A stretch of DNA of 64,000 nt from an uncultured Bacteroidales bacterium (GTDB lineage: Bacteria > Bacteroidota > Bacteroidia > Bacteroidales > Bacteroidaceae). The DNA lies in assembly GCA_902799655.1 (NCBI GenBank), contig CADCBH010000017.1, positions 1 through 64,000 of the forward strand, written 5' to 3'. The notes beneath the pieces were generated by a model, which saw only the letters and a program-made list of their open reading frames with translations, was not told the DNA's origin and ran no database searches. The translations under genes were made by a program, and so were the position numbers. Numbering within the stretch: position 1 is the stretch's first letter; each line of letters begins with the position of its first letter. Positions 27,767 through 35,125 of this stretch are shown here, piece after piece.

Positions 27767-29888
27767 ATGATGCGTAAACAATTTAAAGACATAGATATCT
27801 ACGCTGGTATCAAGGCTCAAGATGGTGCCAAGTGGATTAAAGAAAGACCCCAGAACACATCGAGGTACGTCCGGTTTATACGAAAGAAGACCTCGAAGGT
27901 ATGGAACACCTCGACTTTACAGCCGGTATCCCTCCCTATCTGCGTGGTCCATACTCCATGATGTACCCCTTCAAGCCTTGGACAATCCGTCAGTATGCCG
28001 GATTCTCTACCGCTGAAGAGTCAAACGCTTTCTATCGCCGTAACCTCGCCTCTGGTCAGAAAGGTCTTTCTGTGGCCTTCGACCTGCCCACACACCGTGG
28101 CTACGACCCCGATAACGCCCGTGTCGTAGGTGATGTCGGTAAGGCTGGTGTCAGTATCTGTAACGAAGAGAACATGAAGGTGCTCTTCTCGGGCATCCCC
28201 TTGAACAAGATGTCTGTGTCGATGACCATGAACGGTGCCGTACTGCCTATTCTGGCATTCTACATCGTAGCCGGTCTGGAGCAGGGCGCTCAGTTGGAGG
28301 AGATGGCAGGTACCATCCAGAACGATATTCTGAAGGAGTTCATGGTACGTAATACCTATATCTATCCCCCTGCATTCTCGATGAAGATCATTGCTGATAT
28401 CTTCGAATATACCTCCCAGAAGATGCCTAAGTTCAACAGCATCTCTATCTCAGGTTATCACATGCAGGAGGCCGGTGCTACTGCCGATATCGAGTTGGCT
28501 TACACTCTCGCCGATGGTATGGACTATCTGCGTACTGGTGTGAATGCCGGTATCGATGTTGATGCGTTTGCACCCCGTCTCAGCTTCTTCTGGGCTATCG
28601 GTATGAACCACTTCATGGAGATTGCCAAGATGCGTGCTGGTCGTCTGTTGTGGGCTAAGATTGTGAAGAGTTTCGGTGCCAAGAATCCCAAGTCGCTCGC
28701 TCTGCGTACCCACTCGCAGACATCGGGTTGGTCACTCACCGAGCAGGACCCCTTCAACAATGTCGGTCGTACCTGTATCGAGGCTATGGCTGCCGTGTTG
28801 GGTCATACCCAGAGTCTGCACACCAACGCCCTCGATGAGGCTATCGCCCTGCCTACCGACTTCTCCGCCCGTATCGCCCGTAATACCCAGATATATATCC
28901 AGAACGAGACCAAGGTCTGCAAGCAGATTGACCCATGGGCAGGTTCCTACTATGTAGAGACCCTGACCAACGAACTGGTTCATAAGGCTTGGGAGCATAT
29001 TCAGGAGATTGAGAAGCTGGGCGGCATGGCTAAGGCCATCGAGACCGGTCTTCCGAAGATGCGTATCGAGGAGGCTGCAGCCCGTACTCAGGCCCGTATC
29101 GACTCTGGCGTTCAGACCATCGTCGGTACCAACAAGTACCGTCTGGAGCATGAGGATCCCATCGATATCCTCGAGGTTGACAACACTGCTGTGCGCAAGC
29201 AGCAGGAGGAGAACCTCAAAGAGGTACGCAGCAAGCGCGATGAGGCAGCCTGCCAGGCAGCCCTCAAGGCCATCACCGATTGCGTGCGCGACTTCAACGA
29301 AGGCCGTAAGAGCGAGAACAATCTGCTCGACCTTGCCGTCAAGGCAGCTCAGCTGCGTTGTACCCTGGGTGAGATATCAGATGCCTGCGAAGCCATCGTA
29401 GGCCGTTATAAGGCAGTAATCAGAACAATTTCAGGCGTGTATAGTTCAGAATCAAAGAACGATAGCGACTTCGAGTTGGCTTGCAAGCTGACCGATGAGT
29501 TCGTATCTTCGTAGCCAAGATGGGTCAGGATGGTCACGACCGTGGTGCAAAGGTAGTGGCTACGGGTTATGCCGACTGTGGCTTCGACGTGGATATGGGA
29601 CCATTGTTCCAGACACCTGCCGAGGCTGCCCGTGAGGCTGTCGAGAACGATGTTCACATTGTGGGTGCCTCGTCGTTGGCAGCAGGTCATAAGACCCTCA
29701 TCCCACAGCTGATTGAGGAATTGAAGAAACTGGGTCGTGAGGACATCATGGTCATTGCCGGTGGTGTGATTCCCGCTCAGGACTACGACTTCCTCTACAA
29801 AGCCGGTGTTGCCGCCATCTTCGGTCCTGGTACCTCTGTTGCCAAGGCTGCTGTTGAGATGATGAAGATTCTCCTGTCGGAAGAGTAG
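27767..29888 (+). pseudogene. mutB: Methylmalonyl-CoA mutase large subunit, broken twice
   Basis: The catalytic mutase subunit lies in three frames. Frame 1 (27767 to about 27845) starts MMRKQFKDIDIYAG. One A appears lost in the A-run at 27843-27845 (GAAAG where GAAAAG restores [10 protein letters not shown]), moving the sequence to frame 2 (to 29514). There, after LTDEF, about 25 bases are missing and a stop appears; the B12-binding domain resumes in frame 3 (29520-29888) with [16 protein letters not shown] and VIAGGVIP. Adding 1 and 25 bases gives 2148 bases, which fits the usual length of about 715 residues. The first lesion could be a sequencing error; the second is harder to explain so. 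All other motifs look healthy, so decay is recent. Confidence 0.85.
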
Positions 29889-29910
29889 GAGAGTGGTTCG
29901 CACTAATAAT

Positions 29911-29942
29911 AAGCGACGCATCCTTTTCGGGGTGCGTCGCTT
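29911..29942. terminator. Terminator between mutB and the PAP2 gene
   Basis: AAGCGACGCA (29911-29920) pairs with TGCGTCGCTT (29933-29942), extended inward by further G-C pairs. It sits between convergent genes. Confidence 0.8.
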
Positions 29943-29964
29943 CTGTTTGGTATGATGGGTAGCG

Positions 29965-30678
29965 TTACTTCTTGCGCAACTTGGCATATTCCTTACGAGC
30001 CTTCTTGAGTTGCTCCTGGAAGGCTTCGCAGCTGTTCAGCCTGCTGAAGACCGCACTGGCCAGTATGAGTGAAGCGTCAACATCGCTCTTGTAATGGCGT
30101 CCGCAGATTACACGGCTCAAACCGTATTCACGGGCACGGTTGATCAGCACGTCTGTTGAGTCGGGTACGACGCAGGCCAGTGTCAAGGCATACATCCAAC
30201 CACGAATGGTGTGACCCGACGGGTAACTGAATGTCGAGCGCTCCTTGTCATCATCCTGAGAGACCAATGATGGCTCATTGAAATAGGCAAACGGACGGGT
30301 ACGCTTATAGTGATTCTTGACATTACGGTTGGCTCTTGTACCGTCATTGACTGCCATCTGTGCGAGCCAGAAGATATCCGGTGTCTCTTCCTTACTGATG
30401 GTAAAACCAATGACCTCTGAATATACCTTCTCCAGCCTCTCTACCTCGTCGATAGCGGCCTGTTGGCCACGAGGCGTCTCGCGCTGTTGTTTTCCCCAGT
30501 TGTAGAAATAGATATCGTTGGCAAACTCTACACTATTGAATGCGGGCGGAGCCGGGATGAAATGTATGCCCTTAGGACATTCCTGTTCTGTGAGGAAATA
30601 CTTTTTGTAATCACTGTCTTGAGCGTTGGCGGTTAACGTCAACAGCAGCATGAACGCTGAGTAGTATAATGTTTTCAT
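29965..30678 (-). CDS. Class A-type acid phosphatase, PAP2 superfamily
   Basis: Periplasmic phosphomonoesterase related to PhoN. In 237 residues, a signal peptide (ending LTANAQ) is followed by the full PAP2 signature: K-x6-RP (KNHYKRTRP), PSGH (SYPSGHT) and SR-x5-H-x3-D (SRVICGRHYKSDVD). The start is the ATG at 30678, which begins the signal peptide; the open frame continues upstream through the promoter. It stands alone, divergent from the AAA-CYTH gene. Confidence 0.9.
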   Translation of the reverse strand: MKTLYYSAFMLLLTLTANAQDSDYKKYFLTEQECPKGIHFIPAPPAFNSVEFANDIYFYNWGKQQRETPRGQQAAIDEVERLEKVYSEVIGFTISKEETPDIFWLAQMAVNDGTRANRNVKNHYKRTRPFAYFNEPSLVSQDDDKERSTFSYPSGHTIRGWMYALTLACVVPDSTDVLINRAREYGLSRVICGRHYKSDVDASLILASAVFSRLNSCEAFQEQLKKARKEYAKLRKK

Positions 30679-30701
30679 AATACAGGTGTTTAGTTCAGTT
30701 G

Positions 30702-30709
30702 CAAAAGTA
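30702..30709 (-). promoter_or_regulatory. -7 box of the PAP2 phosphatase gene
   Basis: Reads TACTTTTG on the minus strand, about 20 bases of leader. Confidence 0.7.
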
Positions 30710-30754
30710 CGAAAAAAAGTTTGAATGAAAAACGGTTTATGAAGAAATTTTTTG

Positions 30755-30762
30755 TATCTTTG
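30755..30762 (+). promoter_or_regulatory. -7 box of the AAA-CYTH gene
   Basis: TATCTTTG, 22 bases before the ATG at 30785. Confidence 0.7.
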
Positions 30763-30784
30763 CAAACACTAATCACAAACAATA

Positions 30785-31882
30785 ATGAGTAACGTCAAGC
30801 GAATTGTACTGACTGGCGGCCCTTGTGCCGGCAAAACGACTGCTCTGGTACGCATCATCGAGCACTTTTCAAATCTGGGATTCAAGGTGTTTACCGTTCC
30901 GGAAGTTCCTACTATGTATAGTCAGGGTGGCTGGAGCTACTTGACGCCCAACCCCAAACTCTACTATGAGGGAGAGCTGGCCATCCTGCAGACTCAGCTG
31001 GCACTCGAAGACAGTTTCATGCGTCTGGCTGAGACATGTACCAAACCGACCTTTGTGGTTTGCGACCGCGGTACGCTTGATATCTCGGCGTATATCTCGC
31101 CCGACATGTGGATAGAGCTGTGCCAGAAGTGTGGCACCACGCCTAATGAGTTGCGTGAACGCTATGATGCCGTCCTCCATCTGGTGAGTGCTGCCGACGG
31201 TGCTGAACAGTATTATACCACAGCCACCAATTCTACCCGCTATGAACAGGCCAATGAGGAGGGCCTGCAGTTGGCTCGCGATTTAGACAAGAAGGTCAAT
31301 AAGTCGTGGACGGGTCATCCCCACCTGCGTGTCATCAACAACCACGACGACTTCGATACCAAGCTGAACCGGGTTATCCTCGAAATTTCCAATGTGCTGG
31401 GTATCCCGCAGCCTATTGAGGAAGAGCGTGTCTATCTCATTGAGTTGACAGGCGAGCTGCCCGATTGTATCGAGAGCGAGATTACGCAGACCTATCTCGT
31501 TGCAGATCCTGGTGTCGAGGTGCGCCTGCGCCGTCGCAGCTGGGGCGGTGAGGTGGTCAATGTCCATAAGACCAAGAAACGGGTGTCGCCTACCGATGTA
31601 CTCGAAACGGAGCGTCAGGTTAGCAATGCACTCTATGAGTCGTTGCTCCAGCAGGCTGATCCTTACCGCTCAACCATCCGTAAGACGCGCCGTAGCTTCA
31701 TCTGGAAAGGTCAGTATTTTGAGATTGACACCTTTCATGAGCCTGTAAGCAATCTCATGATGCTTCAGACCAAGGGGGTCGCCCAGCAGGAGGATGTCAA
31801 CTTCCCGCCATTTATCAAGGTTATCGAGGATATCACTGGCAACAAGCAATTCTACAACTACAATATCGCCTTGCGCCGATAG
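30785..31882 (+). CDS. Ttd14-like protein: AAA/kinase-like P-loop domain plus CYTH domain
   Basis: A 365-residue cytoplasmic protein with two modules. The N-terminal NadR/kinase-like AAA domain (about 1-185) has P-loop LTGGPCAGKTTAL and the aspartate-arginine pair VVCDRGTLD. The C-terminal CYTH-type domain (about 215-350) has alternating charged strands (EVRLRRRSW, VNVHKTKKRV, IRKTRRSFIWKGQYFEID), as expected of a triphosphate tunnel. The same order occurs in the eukaryotic protein Ttd14 (AAA_28 plus CYTH), which binds GTP and phosphoinositides. The bacterial role is unknown. Single-gene unit with its own promoter and a strong terminator. Confidence 0.78.
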   Translation: MSNVKRIVLTGGPCAGKTTALVRIIEHFSNLGFKVFTVPEVPTMYSQGGWSYLTPNPKLYYEGELAILQTQLALEDSFMRLAETCTKPTFVVCDRGTLDISAYISPDMWIELCQKCGTTPNELRERYDAVLHLVSAADGAEQYYTTATNSTRYEQANEEGLQLARDLDKKVNKSWTGHPHLRVINNHDDFDTKLNRVILEISNVLGIPQPIEEERVYLIELTGELPDCIESEITQTYLVADPGVEVRLRRRSWGGEVVNVHKTKKRVSPTDVLETERQVSNALYESLLQQADPYRSTIRKTRRSFIWKGQYFEIDTFHEPVSNLMMLQTKGVAQQEDVNFPPFIKVIEDITGNKQFYNYNIALRR

Positions 31883-31909
31883 ACAGAAGAAGGCTGTTGG
31901 CTGAAGATT

Positions 31910-31952
31910 TTTAACCGTTCGCTGAAATCGCTTGGCGAGCGGTTAAACTTTT
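31910..31952 (+). terminator. Terminator of the AAA-CYTH gene
   Basis: TTTAACCGTTCGC (31910-31922) pairs with GCGAGCGGTTAAA (31935-31947) over 13 positions with one G-U pair, followed by CTTTTC. Confidence 0.8.
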
Positions 31953-31954
31953 CA

Positions 31955-31962
31955 TACCTTTG
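31955..31962 (+). promoter_or_regulatory. -7 box of the DUF4890 gene
   Basis: TACCTTTG directly after the preceding terminator; the leader is about 70 bases. Confidence 0.65.
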
Positions 31963-32037
31963 TGACGTCATAATAACGAGCAATGACTCAGAGACTCATT
32001 CAAAATTTAAGTATAACCAACTAAAAAAACAAAAGGT

Positions 32038-32532
32038 ATGAAAAAAGTAATTTTAATGATGGTAGCTTTCCTGTCGATGACAGCAGTACAGGCACAAGAA
32101 GTTGACAACAAGCAGGCACGTGGTCCCAAGAAGATGACTCCCGCCCAGGTCACCGAACGTATGGCCGATAGGCTGAAACTCACCGATGAGCAGAAGACCA
32201 AGGTGCTGGCCCTGAATACCAAGTATGAGAAAGTGATTGGCGGTCCGTCCATGCGCGGTCCTCGTCCTCAGAAACCCGACGGTGAGATCGGTGCTACAGC
32301 TCAGGGAGAGCAGAAGCGTCCGCAGCGTCCTGAGATGACCGATGCCCAGAAGAAGGAGATGAAGGAGCGCTTCGAGCAGCGCCAGGCATACAATAAGGAG
32401 CTGAAGGAGATTCTGACCGACGAGCAGTACAAGCAGTATGAGAAGATGCGTCCTGGTCGTCACGGTCATCATGGCCATCGCGGCCACCGTGGACCTGACG
32501 GCCCTCGTCCCGATTTCCAGCCGATGGATTAA
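32038..32532 (+). CDS. DUF4890 periplasmic protein, Spy/CpxP-like
   Basis: A 164-residue exported protein with a signal peptide ending AVQAQ. It has two LTxxQ-like motifs, LTDEQKTKVLALN and LTDEQYKQYEKM, in long charged helices, as in the Spy/CpxP chaperone group. A Pro/Gly/Arg-rich segment separates them, and the C-terminus is rich in His, Gly and Arg (RHGHHGHRGHRG), possibly binding metal. The family is DUF4890 of Bacteroidales. An envelope-stress or chaperone role is inferred only from the motif. Confidence 0.8.
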   Translation: MKKVILMMVAFLSMTAVQAQEVDNKQARGPKKMTPAQVTERMADRLKLTDEQKTKVLALNTKYEKVIGGPSMRGPRPQKPDGEIGATAQGEQKRPQRPEMTDAQKKEMKERFEQRQAYNKELKEILTDEQYKQYEKMRPGRHGHHGHRGHRGPDGPRPDFQPMD

Positions 32533-32576
32533 AGATATAAAAGGTAAAAAGCATTTTTTTCAGGATATTTCATTGC

Positions 32577-32609
32577 TATGTCGCAAATATTTCGTATATT
32601 TGCGACATA
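32577..32609 (+). promoter_or_regulatory. Perfect 14-bp palindrome on the ald promoter
   Basis: TATGTCGCAAATAT (32577-32590) is repeated inverted as ATATTTGCGACATA (32596-32609) with a 5-base spacer. The right arm contains the -7 box TATATTTG (32595-32602). A repressor or Lrp-like protein bound here would cover the promoter. The ATG of ald is at 32636. Confidence 0.75.
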
Positions 32610-32635
32610 CTTTTATACTTTAAATCCAAAAGCGT

Positions 32636-33742
32636 ATGAAAATCGGAGTCCCCAAAGAAATCAAGAACAATGAGAATCGGGTTGGTATGACACCGTCTGG
32701 TGTCGCCGAGTTAGTGCGTCGAGGCCATCAGGTCTTTGTGCAGCATACCGCTGGCGAAGGCAGTGGCTTCAGTGATGAGACCTACCTGCAGGTAGGTGCC
32801 CAGATTCTGCCGTCTATCGAGGATGTCTATCGCGAGGCCGATATGATTGTCAAGGTCAAGGAACCTATCGAACCAGAATATCCGTTGGTGCGAGACGGAC
32901 AGGTGGTGTTCACCTATTTCCATTTCGCTTGTGAGGAGGAACTCACCCATGCCATGATGCAGAGTGGCGCCATTTGTATCGCCTACGAGACGGTAGAGCG
33001 TGACGACCGTTCGCTGCCGCTGCTCATCCCCATGAGTGAGGTCGCTGGTCGTATGGCTGCCCAGAATGGTGCCTACTACCTGCAGAAGACCAAGGGTGGC
33101 AAGGGTAAGCTGATGGCTGGTGTGCCTGGTGTGAAACCCGCCCGTGTGCTGGTGCTGGGTGGCGGTACCGTTGGTGAGGCTGCAGCTCGCTTAGCAGCCG
33201 GTATGGGTGCCGATGTCACCATTACCGATGTCTCGCTGCCACGTCTGAAACAGTTGGCTGCCGAGTTGCCTGCCAATGTGCATACCCTCTATTCGTCAGA
33301 GCATAACATCCGTCAGGAGCTGCCAACAGTCGATGTCGTCATCGGTTCGGTGCTCATTCCAGGTGATGCCGCTCCCAAACTCATCACCAAGGATATGCTC
33401 GCATTGATGGAACCGGGAACCGTGCTCGTCGATGTGGCTATCGATCAGGGTGGATGCTTCGAGACCTCTCATCCTACCACCCACAGCGATCCCGTCTATA
33501 CCCTCGACGGCATTGTGCACTATGCCGTAGCCAATATCCCGGGCGCTGTACCCAATACCTCTACCATTGCCCTTACCAATGCCACGCTGCGCTATGTGCT
33601 GGCCCTGGCTGATAAAGGTTGGAAGCGGGCTTGCCTCGATGACCGTTCGTTGGCTCGTGGCGTCAATATAGTGGGTGGCAAGTGCACCTACGAGGCTGTC
33701 GCCAAGGTGTGGGGACTGACATATACCCCCCTTGACATTTAA
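32636..33742 (+). CDS. ald: Alanine dehydrogenase
   Basis: NAD-dependent interconversion of alanine with pyruvate and ammonia. The 368 residues match the family (about 370). The N-terminal signature is MKIGVPKEIKNNENRVGMTP, the catalytic Lys/His region lies near 74-96 (VVFTYFHFACEEELT), and the NAD fold has VLGGGTVGEAAARLAAGMGADV (about 171-192). The C-terminal half is complete (GGKCTYEAVAKVWG). It is a single gene with a striking palindrome over its promoter, in line with tight control by amino acids. Confidence 0.94.
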   Translation: MKIGVPKEIKNNENRVGMTPSGVAELVRRGHQVFVQHTAGEGSGFSDETYLQVGAQILPSIEDVYREADMIVKVKEPIEPEYPLVRDGQVVFTYFHFACEEELTHAMMQSGAICIAYETVERDDRSLPLLIPMSEVAGRMAAQNGAYYLQKTKGGKGKLMAGVPGVKPARVLVLGGGTVGEAAARLAAGMGADVTITDVSLPRLKQLAAELPANVHTLYSSEHNIRQELPTVDVVIGSVLIPGDAAPKLITKDMLALMEPGTVLVDVAIDQGGCFETSHPTTHSDPVYTLDGIVHYAVANIPGAVPNTSTIALTNATLRYVLALADKGWKRACLDDRSLARGVNIVGGKCTYEAVAKVWGLTYTPLDI

Positions 33743-33771
33743 GAAAGAAACAAAAGAGACTTATATAATTT

Positions 33772-33779
33772 TATTTTTG
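33772..33779 (+). promoter_or_regulatory. -7 box before a 28-residue membrane peptide
   Basis: TATTTTTG ends two bases before the ATG at 33782. Transcription starting 4-5 bases later would begin inside the codon region, so either the peptide is made from the ald transcript or the box is fortuitous. Confidence 0.35.
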
Positions 33780-33781
33780 TA

Positions 33782-33868
33782 ATGGATTGGATGAATATCG
33801 GAGCAACCGTGTTGCTCGTCATTTTGGGCATTGCCATCTACGTCAGCAAGCGTAAGGATGCTGCCTGA
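33782..33868 (+). CDS. Predicted 28-residue single-span membrane peptide
   Basis: Short frame MDWMNIGATVLLVILGIAIY followed by VSKRKDAA and a stop. It has a short polar N-terminus, one 16-residue hydrophobic helix and a positively charged end, a classic type of small membrane protein. It begins 40 bases after ald and ends 13 bases before the convergent hemW stop. No homologue is known to me. Conservation in related genomes would settle it. Confidence 0.5.
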   Translation: MDWMNIGATVLLVILGIAIYVSKRKDAA

Positions 33869-33881
33869 ACTACCCGTGCGG

Positions 33882-35000
33882 CTACACCATGACCAGAGCG
33901 CTCATGATGTAGTCGCTGACAAACAATCCCCGTCGGGTCAGCGCCAGATGCTGGTCTTGCTGCTGTAACAGCCCGTCGGTGATAAAACGTCTCGCCTCGC
34001 TCAGACAATAGCGGCGATGACGTTCTGACAGCGTGGTAAGGTCGAGCCCTTCGCGGGTTCGGAGTGCTACGGTGATGCGGTCGTTGTAGCGTGTGTCGTC
34101 ATCCAGCTCCTCGCGTTCGTAGGGGATGACGCCTTGTTCGATTTGTTCTATATACTGGCTGATGTCTGCCACATTCCATTGGCGTCCCTTGCCGTCGTAG
34201 CTGTGGGCAGCAGCTCCCAGTCCGATATAGGGTGTATCGTTCCAGTAGCTTGAATTGTGCTTCGAGCGATAGCCGGGCTTGGCGAAGTTGGAGATTTCAT
34301 AATGCTCATAGCCAGCAGCTTCCAATCGGTCTATCAGCATTTCATACATCTGGCGCTCCAGTTCCTCGTCCATTGTCCATTTTCCATTTGCCCATTGCCA
34401 TAGCGGGGTACCTTCTTCAATCATCAGACAATAGGCTGAGATGTGTTCCGCACCGAGGGCAAGAGCGGCATCGATGTCTCGTTGCCAGTCGTCGAGCGTC
34501 TCGCCAGGGAACCCATACATCAGGTCGATGCTGATATTCTGGATACCGTTGTCGCGCAGACGTTCCATTGCCTCAGCCACTTGCTGCGAGGTGTGTCTGC
34601 GGTGTAGCCATTTCAGTCGTTCGTCATTGAATGTCTGCGCACCCATACTCACACGGTTTACGGGTAGCAGGCACAGTCCGTCGGCAAATACCTCTGTCAC
34701 GTCGTCAGGATTCATCTCGATGGTCACCTCTGCCCCCATTTCCACCTTATTATATTTATATATAGCATCAAAAATCTGATGCAACTGTGGAATGGTCAGC
34801 TGGCTGGGTGTGCCACCACCAAGATATATTGTTTCAATGCTATCGTCTTCTATCTCCTTCTTTCTTCTCCTAACTTCTTCCATCTCCTTTATCACCGCAT
34901 CAACATACTGTTGACGCAGCTTGATGCCCGTCGTCGAATAGAAGCCGCAATAGATGCAGCGACTCTTGCAAAAGGGTATATGGATATAAAGACCAGCCAT
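33882..35000 (-). CDS. hemW: HemW-like radical SAM protein (heme chaperone)
   Basis: A 372-residue radical SAM protein with the 4Fe-4S motif C-x3-C-x2-C in FCKSRCIYCGF near residue 10, GGGTPS for SAM binding near 65 and the HemW C-terminal domain. Unlike oxygen-independent coproporphyrinogen oxidase HemN it lacks the long N-terminal extension, so it is better read as the heme-trafficking protein HemW. The ATG at 35000 is chosen over a TTG four codons earlier that overlaps the promoter. QWANGKW near 210 coincides with a low-complexity TCCATTTTCCATTTGCCCAT tract, perhaps a repeat captured in frame. Confidence 0.88.
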   Translation of the reverse strand: MAGLYIHIPFCKSRCIYCGFYSTTGIKLRQQYVDAVIKEMEEVRRRKKEIEDDSIETIYLGGGTPSQLTIPQLHQIFDAIYKYNKVEMGAEVTIEMNPDDVTEVFADGLCLLPVNRVSMGAQTFNDERLKWLHRRHTSQQVAEAMERLRDNGIQNISIDLMYGFPGETLDDWQRDIDAALALGAEHISAYCLMIEEGTPLWQWANGKWTMDEELERQMYEMLIDRLEAAGYEHYEISNFAKPGYRSKHNSSYWNDTPYIGLGAAAHSYDGKGRQWNVADISQYIEQIEQGVIPYEREELDDDTRYNDRITVALRTREGLDLTTLSERHRRYCLSEARRFITDGLLQQQDQHLALTRRGLFVSDYIMSALVMV

Positions 35001-35009
35001 AAAACAATG

Positions 35010-35017
35010 CAAAAGTA
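35010..35017 (-). promoter_or_regulatory. -7 box of hemW
   Basis: Reads TACTTTTG on the minus strand and ends nine bases before the ATG at 35000; leader about five bases. Confidence 0.65.
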
Positions 35018-35125
35018 CTAATAAAGTTTAATATTTGGAAGCTTTCGTTGGTTTTTTGCACGAAAATGACTAATTTTAGCGTCCGATAACCGAAACAAGC
35101 AACATAACCAAAAACAATAAGCCTT

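Noticed and set aside
29520..29888. Independent small B12-binding protein gene
   Set aside because: It lacks the first beta strand of the fold and continues MutB exactly, so it is best seen as the detached end of mutB; separate translation is not excluded.
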